Positions 51,701 through 60,700 of a stretch of 64,000 bases of DNA are shown here, piece by piece. The notes below the pieces were generated by a model that saw nothing but the letters and a program-made list of their open reading frames with translations, was not told the origin of the DNA and searched no databases. The position numbers and the translations under genes are program-made. This stretch comes from Macrosoma leucophasiata (Eukaryota > Arthropoda > Insecta > Lepidoptera > Hedylidae), in contig JAWQUS010000010.1 in the NCBI GenBank assembly GCA_036365455.1, positions 13,462,501 to 13,526,500 on the forward strand. Reading direction: 5' to 3'. The first letter of the stretch is position 1. Each line of letters begins with the position of its first letter.

Positions 51701-54700
51701 GTATATTTCAAACCATTTGACAAAACAGTTGGTACAGCAATATTAAAAGACCGCTTGATTCAGGGTCGCGAGTTCGATCCGCGCACCTGGACTAATGAGT
51801 ATGTAGGTACTACAGGTATGTTTCGGGTGTGGCTGTTTGTGTATGTGTTGTTTGCGTAAAGCGGCACCCATGATACAATTTATACGTGTATGTAAACAAT
51901 TTTTTTAATACTTTTTTTTTTTTCATTTTTTCTTCTTAGGTACAATAGTTTGCATAATATCGTTGCACATAAAATACGTCGACCAAATTTACACCAAAAG
52001 AAACCGGACGGGACGGAATGGGACTTATAAAAACGCCATTGCGGATGGTACTTGAAAATTGCAAAATATTTTGCTTGTTAAAAAATATGACCCAACAGTA
52101 ACACGATTATCTTAGTGACGTTGATGAATGACACGTGTTCGAATGTTTTAAAACCACACCCTTTTGTGAATGATGCACGTCACGTCCCCGCCTTATCCGT
52201 GGTGTTATTCCGCTACGTACACTTGCACCACAGAATCCATCGTCGAAGATTTGCACGCTTTAAGCTTTCCATTGTAAAAGTGTGTTTTTCAATTTCTACC
52301 TATAATATAACAATCAATACAAACGACAATTTGTCGAATTGTTAGAATTACTTTAAAACGACTTTTAAATTCTAACGCAATCTGCGTGCTATTTTACTTA
52401 AGAACCTAAATGATTTCGACTAAAATCGCGCTATTTTACGTACCTAATGCTTGTTAAATAAGGTAATTGGAGAACTTGGGCTTCAAATCCAATGTTCCAG
52501 AATGATCCAATCTTCAATTGCAATGAATTCAAATGATGTCAAAATTGAACGGTACAGAAATAATAGGCAATCCTCCAACCGTTACGCTATTGGATTGGAC
52601 ATCTATAACAAATCCCGAGGCTAATGCAAATGGGAGCTATTATGGGAGTAATATCAATAACGACGAACAAACATATTGAATGCTTATGTTTTTAGGATTC
52701 TGTAGTTTACCGTTCCGTAAGGAACCCTGATAACCATGTCTGTTGGTCCGTCTGTGTGTCCGTCTATCCACAGGTTAGCGCAGAGGCTCTTAGTACTAGA
52801 AAGGTGTAATTTAGCATGCATGTACAGATTACTCATGTGACATTACGGGGGAAATATTTTTTTTAAAATAAAATTGTCAAGGTCCCTGTCTATACAGTAG
52901 GAACTATAGTGTGGTCTATGTATCGTTTTAAAAATATTACGTAACTTCACGCCTGTAATCCCCGAAGGGGTAGGCAGAGGTAAATGCATGCATTCAAGCA
53001 TACATGCAAACACCCACGACTCGCCGGTTACGTTTTGGCCCATGTAACAGGTGGCGAACCGGTTGCCATCTCCGGGCACATTACCAAACTCCGAGGTACT
53101 GGGAAACTTCCAGAAAATGGAAAAATCCCAATAGAACGAGAGATAAAGGATTTTAAACCGTTATCTCTGATAGTCCCCGACCCGGGAATCGAACCCAGGA
53201 CCCCCAGCGTAGTAGTAGTGGCCTGCTACCACTACGCTACGGAGGCAGTTTAAAAATATTGCGGGTTTGATAAACCATTTCACAATTAAAGTAACCGTTT
53301 GGGAAATATTTTTTTTATTAGAGTCGAGAGTTCCTCCCCCTCTGCCAGCTAAGCGGTGATATTTGGACATGTGAAAAAAAATACGGTAATATGAATTTAA
53401 AAGAAAACTATATCAGCTAAATAGGCTTTACCACTTCACCATTAATAGTCGAACCATTTTTATTTAAGACCTACTTTTTAATTGTTTTTCATTTCGATTA
53501 TCATGTAATTAATATTTTGTCGGTAGGTAGGTGTAACGTTTGTTATATTTCCAGGTATGCGCTAAATAAATGTTTTTTCTTTCTTTTCTAACTTATAAAA
53601 TGCTTAAAATCGAATACTTACATTGCGCGTGGTCCGACTCCCACTTGGCCGGTTTCTATTATGTTACTACGGTAAATGAATACTGCAGCTCGAAATGTAA
53701 GCAAAATAGTTCAGGTGACCATTCAAATTCATTGCTGATTACCTGCCATAACAGGGCGATATTGGACAATAAACATTTAATTGAAAAACTGGAAAACGGT
53801 AGTGGAGAATATTACCATTTGGAGTGGACTAACGACTTAATTTAAACCTAGGTAACGTATATGAGTTCAGTTCGAAAGATATTTCAAACGGACGTACTAA
53901 TACTCGTAGGTTAGGATCCCACTGCAGAATCATTTCGTTCATCCAGATATGCTGCAAATCTATTTTTTTACGCATATTTATAATCTAGAGAATATTTACA
54001 TCCACTAGGCCATATTTTTATAGGCAACCTAGTGGATATATATTCTCTAGATTATAAAGTTGCGTAAAAATAGATTGTAGATTTGCAGCATATCTGGATG
54101 AACGAAATGATTCTGCAGTGGGATCTTAGCCGCTGAACGTCAAAAAAACACAAAGAATAAGCACTTTAATTTATTTTGTTTGTTTTTGACGTTTCATAAG
54201 CGGTGCTTGTCACCCCAAATGAATAAATGAATTTCTGATTCTGATTCTGATTCAACGTGGTAATGCTGCCAGTTTTGGGGACATTGCGACAGAAAGAGAG
54301 CGATATCGAGTTTTACGAGTATATTAGATAATCTAATAGGCTCTGTAAATAAATGTGAGTTGATGTTTAGTCTATGGTATATATAGATATAACTTACATA
54401 AAGTAACAGTTATATCATAATTCGCATTTAGATTTATAGTATCTACGTTGAAATATTTTTTTATTTCAAGACTGGTTGTGCTCGCGACTTCGCCCGCGTG
54501 AGAATTTATGATTGTTCAGTATCTACCCAGACGAAGTCGTGGGCGCAGCTAGTATAAATGCTTAAGTTACTCCTTATTACATCAGCTATCTGCCAGTGAA
54601 AGTCCCGTCAAAATCGGTCCAGCCGTTCCCAAGATTAGCCCCGCCAAACAGACAGACAGACAGACAAAAATTGTAAATGTTGTTTTGGTATATGTACCGT

Positions 54701-57700
54701 GTATACATGCATATTTTATTTATGAATTATGCATTTAGTAAATAGGGGTTATTTTGATATTACAAACAGACACTCCAATTTTATTTATTTGTATAGATGT
54801 AACCTCACGCCTGTAATCTCCGAAGGGGTAGGCAGAGGTAAATGCATGTATTCAAGCATACATGCAACAACCCACTATTCACTGGTTACGTTTTGCCCAT
54901 GTAACAGTTGGCGACACTGTTGACTTCTCCAGGCACATTGCCAAACTCTGATAGCCCGCGACCTGGAAATTAAGGCAGGACCGCACCGTACTAGTAGTGG
55001 CCTTCTACCACTAGGCTACTGAGCAGTTTAAAAGAATTGTTTTGATAAAAGATATACGAGTACCTATATTAGACAGTTGAATTCGACAGCTGTGCTTCAA
55101 GGTACCAATAGTAGATCGAAATGTTGTAGTTCGTGTATTTTGAATTGAACTACAGGTATCTACCTAGGTACTAGGTACGTACTTACTAAATGCAGCACGA
55201 TACTTTGACGGGCATCTCACAGAGATTACGTAAGTTCAGAGACGACAGTAAGCCGCGCGTGGCGCTGTCTTGTTTCTAAGTCCATGTAATATAGGATACA
55301 TTGTGGTGCTTATAGCTCAAGCGACTTACATAGTTCAATATTAGGAAGTATTTATACTACTAATATTATTATCCTTTTGATATTATAAATGCGAAAGTCT
55401 GTATGTATGGATGCTTATAAGTAAGTACATCAGAATAACACATAGACTTCAGTTTATAAAGATAGTGAGTGTAATACTAATCCTGCGCAGACGAAGTCGC
55501 AGGCACCAGCTAGTTAAATATGTATTTAATATTTAAAAAATGGTTGGTTGTCTTCTTCTTATCAAGAATGTACCAGAAAATTTTCAATTTCACGCAATAC
55601 GAGGGTGAATTGTTAACAAAATAATAAAAAAATAGTTCAGTTTGATTAATTTTTTTTTAAGGTTTTAATAATTTTCATGTATTAAAATACTTTTCATTTT
55701 TATGTTACTTTCGGATTGTGTCATTAAAAACAAAAAAAAAAACATTGTCAAATACCTATCCTATCAGGTGTATCTATACTTTTTAAATATATATAGACGT
55801 GCCATTCACACCTTGTATTTCAGTATAACTGTATCTTGAATTTAATGTAAACAATACTTACATTATACCGATAATTGTTTGACAAATATCGAAGCAAACA
55901 AGTCAATACTCAAGCTTATTTATTTGATGTCTAAGAAATTTCAGGATATAAAATATTGATTACTTTCGCCAAACATCATCTGTAATGTTACAAGAAGAAA
56001 CCATTTGTATTTTCGTATATTTGTATTAGTTTGTAACGAGAAAACTCAAAAAATACAAGATAAATTTCAGTAATTCTCACAACTACTGAATGCTAGAATA
56101 TTTCTAAATAATATATTTACAAGCATTTACAGGCTACTTTTTATTTTTATTATAGACTAGCTGTGCGCGCAACTTTGTTTGCGTGGAATAGTGGCTTTGG
56201 GACTTTGGGCAGCGCTTTTGGATATACATTTTAATTAATTAAACTGTCGTATTTTTTTTTTATTTCTGAACCGATTCACATGAAACAAACAGTAAATATA
56301 AAGTGAAACTAACGACAATATATAAGTGAAAACCACAAATCGAATAAGCCGTTTCTGAAATAAGCGTGCACAAACACACACACAAACAGACATTTTTCGG
56401 GGATAAAATGTACCCAGTGTTGTGCGCCAAAGGTTAAAGTATAAGTATACCAAGTTTCATCGTAATCGGACCATTAGATTTTGTGTGATGCTTGAACAAA
56501 CAGACAGACAGACAAAAAATTTTCTAATCACATATTTGTGTTCGGTATCGATCTAGTAACATCCCCTGGTATTTATTTTTTAAATATTTTCAATGTACAG
56601 AATTCACACTTCTACAGTTGTATTATATGTATAGATTTCAGTAATTCTCACAACTACTGAATGCTAAAATACCTCTAAATAATAGGTATACTTACAAGCA
56701 TTTACAGGTTGCTTTTTTCCCCATCACAAATCGGATAGTCATCATCACGGAGGTAGGGACGCGGCTGTAAACTGCTATTACCATAAATATTACGCACAAT
56801 TGAATCATTCGGGTGTTATGTTACCTATATCACGCATCATCATACCAGAGAATATGTAATATACGTTTTGTGGCGTAAACATATGCGATCAAAAAGCTTA
56901 AATTGAACGTATGTATTGAAGAAAAGAAAAACTTGTAAGAATACTACCTATCATATTTACTTACCTACTTGCTAGCTATATAATTCTACTGTACGTGTGT
57001 AGTTATATCACTGAACTCTTCCTAAAAGGCTGGACCGATTTGAATGCATCTTTTTGTATGCATTAGGGTGGCGCCCTGGACGGTTTGAATACACAAATCA
57101 GCCCAGCAGATGGCGCTGGAATCGGTATCTAGGTTATTTATCTATAGGTACTGCGACTAAACGTCTGGATCGACTTGAAATATCATACAGGATAACGTCT
57201 ACCGGGTTCACTAGTGTGAGATAAAATTCAAGATCCACCGGAAACTGCAAGTTAAATGTTGTTTTTGAATCGAAAGTATGTATCTACATACGCGGAATAC
57301 GTAGGTACATATTAGCTAGCACCACCATTTAAATTTTTTACCAAACAAATCCAAGGTTGATTGTTAGATAATGCTATATAGCATCAAGCCATAGCGGAAA
57401 GCCTGACAAAAAATAACGAAATTTAGAAGATGTAGACGAAATAACACATAAATATTTAATTTACAGTTTAAATCAATCAAATAAAATTAGGCATTGTCGA
57501 TAAACCAGTACCGACGAGTATAAAGTTAGTCTTCCGTATTTGAATTTCTGAGCGCTGAAGCACCCTCTATCCATAACTGGGGGCTTATGTCGTAAGCACA
57601 TGCCAATCCCAGACATTTTTCATTCTATTTCGAGCAAACGATTGGTTAGAGAAGCACTTTACATACACTTTCTGCACCGAAAGGATTATATTAGATTTTT

Positions 57701-60700
57701 ACCCATCACACCAAATGGATGAACTGACCTCCGTATGAAGTTCAAAGGCCGTGCGAAGTTAGAAAGGTTATGCGAGTATTAGTAGGTACTTTTAAGACAC
57801 TTTAACTTCATATTATCTTCTTGTCTGAAATGATAGGAATCAAATGTACCTAACTAAACACCAATAATATTGTATTTATATGTTGGTACATGGTGTTCTA
57901 GTTTTTCGAGACTCTTTTTATATAATATAATTATGTTATTTTATGATTTGAATAAAGATGGTAACTAAGCATATAGTAGTAACTGACAACTGCAGCTTAT
58001 ATACATCTGCACAAAAACAAGAGATCAAAATAAAGATACATTTGTAACAAATTACGGGGCGCCTATAAAAGGAGACGAATTTATTGACAAATTAAATGTA
58101 GGTTTCTTAACTTTAGTGTGTCATTGAGAATCTGTAGATAAAGCTAGATAAAGACAAATCTCCTTGTCCCCGACCCGGGGATCAAACCCGGGACTTCAAC
58201 GTAGGACCTGCTATAAGTGGTGGTAGCTCCCATCGAGGTAGGCTCCGATTATTATGTTATTTGTGTAATGACTAATGTTAGCTAAGCATGTACTTCACAT
58301 GGATGATAAGTGATGACACAGATGGCGTTGACAAACCGGAGCTTAAATGTGTGGTTTAAGTGGTTTTGTTTCTGTGAGAGGTATTACTGGGCCACGGGTT
58401 TTATAATATATCCATATACCTATACAAGAGAATATGCAAAAACCTATGTATCCAGTGTTACAATTCATTTTCTATTTCACTAGTTGAATTTCATGACAAT
58501 AAGAATATAAATTATTAAAAAATATATATTCTTACTTTATTAAAAGAGGCTGTGGGTGTTAGATATTCGTGCTTAGCTTTAATTTTCAGTTGAGTTCTAT
58601 GAAACCATACAAGTTATGAATAAAGTTTGTCGAGTTTGAGCAATCAGATGATAATAATATTTCGTTTCACAGTAGCAATTGTTTGACGAGCGATGGTAAA
58701 TTTGTTGTTATATGAGAAATACAACACAATAATCTTAACTTTTTCAAATGTAATTTCGCCTGAGTAGATCCTTAGCGTCGTTCTTTATCCCTCAAAGTAG
58801 TTTCGCTGTTTGCAAGAATCCCAGCGTTTTTGCCAATTTGTTATTAAGTTTTATTACAAATTCTTTACCATAACTTTTGCGTTCTCGGCCCGCTATTTCA
58901 CCTTTTTTAGAGATTTTGAACTTAGAACGGATAGACGTACGTTTTAACCTTTTTTTTAAAAAATATTTTTTTTAAATATTTTTTTATTGATCGCACATAA
59001 ATGGCACAAAAATCCCTGAAGCTCTGTAGCCTGTGCTAGCATAGCTGTGTTACAGGCTACAGTGTCTTCCTCATCATACATGTCATGAATACGTATAATA
59101 AACAGGTGCAGTAAACAAACAACAAAATAGAAAAAAACTATTTAGACTAACGTGAGTATGTAGGAGTCTGAGAGCGAATTTCACCGGTTGCTTTGAGAGC
59201 TGAGTTTAATAAAACGCGGTTTAGGCTAGATTTCGAATCCAAATTCAACCTTATCACGAACAAATTTCGTCAGTGAAATCCAAATAGTGTCATTGAATTT
59301 GTTTAAGAACGCAAAACTATCTTTATTACGACGGTGAGATCGGCCCTAAGTGTGTGGAAAGAGTTTCGGCACAGTATAGTTACAAAGGTTTTGTAAAGGA
59401 TTGTGTCGGGGGAGAGGGTAAGTGTGGATGTGTTTCTTAGTGTGTGTGTGTGTGTGTGATTGAAGTGCGTGCGTGCGTGCGCTTGTGAGCGCGGGCGATT
59501 AAGAGCGCGACCTCAAGATTAACATTATTAAATTTTATTTATATCTCAAATGATTTTTCTATTCAGGCCTATTTTTTATTCCATTAGCTTTTATTATTGA
59601 TAGGAATTCGGCATTTGAGATAAGGGTTACTTGTTGACTCGTTGCAGATGGTGGTGGTTAAGCTGATCTTAGTAGCCTCACTGGAGCTTCGTTAAATAAT
59701 GATTTACCGACTTGAAAATTATTCACTGATATTTGAACGCATTTACATCACCAATTGGCTACACTATGTGTAGAAAACTTTTTGATTTTATTACTTAGAG
59801 CAGTCGTGCACCAGATAATTTTCCGCAAGTGCCAGTTAGCAAAACCGAACAATGTCTGTCAAACCATTCTGGATGGGCTGGAGCGTCCTGCAATAAGATT
59901 AACTACAAATTATTCCTGCATCATTAGAGGAGGCTTTAGTCCAACAGTAAACGTCTTTCGGATGAAGTGATATGATGTGATAATGCACCTGCATCGTCGC
60001 TATCTACACAACACAATCTCTGTGCCGGAAATCACAGGCCCGTACGTTACCTGACCGGAACACGATAGTGCTGAACACTACCATTTAGAGGCAAGTATAT
60101 TAGGTAATGCGGTGGTGCTAACGCCCGCGAGCTCCGTCACTGGAGCTCTACCACCAAAAAGTGTGATTGATTAATAGTTTCATGCCACCAGGATCCTGTA
60201 GTCCAATCCCCGAGAAATCCTTAATTTGTCGTATCGAATTACGCCTCTGCTATATGACAGCCGCTTCTCAGGCGATAATACCTATGTTTTAATTTAATTG
60301 AAGTTGTATGTATTTATGTATGTATCTTCCCGCCAGGTCCCTAACGGGGTAGGCAGAGAGTGTAGAGCGCCCCAGATATATATATATATATTTTTTAATA
60401 TGTATAGATGTAGCCGAAGATGAAGCACGTTGGTCTAGAAAGTACCTATTCACTCTAGATTTGAAGATGCCGAGGTTGTAGTTTTTTGGAACAAAGAAGC
60501 CGGCAAAGTATTCCATAACTTAGCTGTACGTATAATAAATGTAGAGCCGAAACGCCTAGATGTCTCGGTCCTGACATACCTCTCGTGCCTCTTCTACCTT
60601 CATAATGTATATTCATACATGCACGCCGATTCCTAAGACTTTTGACCCCACCATCAGACAGAACTCGACCTATTTGGTCATGGTAGGTCATTGAAGTTGT

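Noticed and set aside
53570..53845. 91-codon open frame in intron 9
   Set aside because: Its recognisable words ([11 protein letters not shown]) come from the end of the GGTTCCGT-type dispersed repeat, and nothing else resembles a protein domain or exon.
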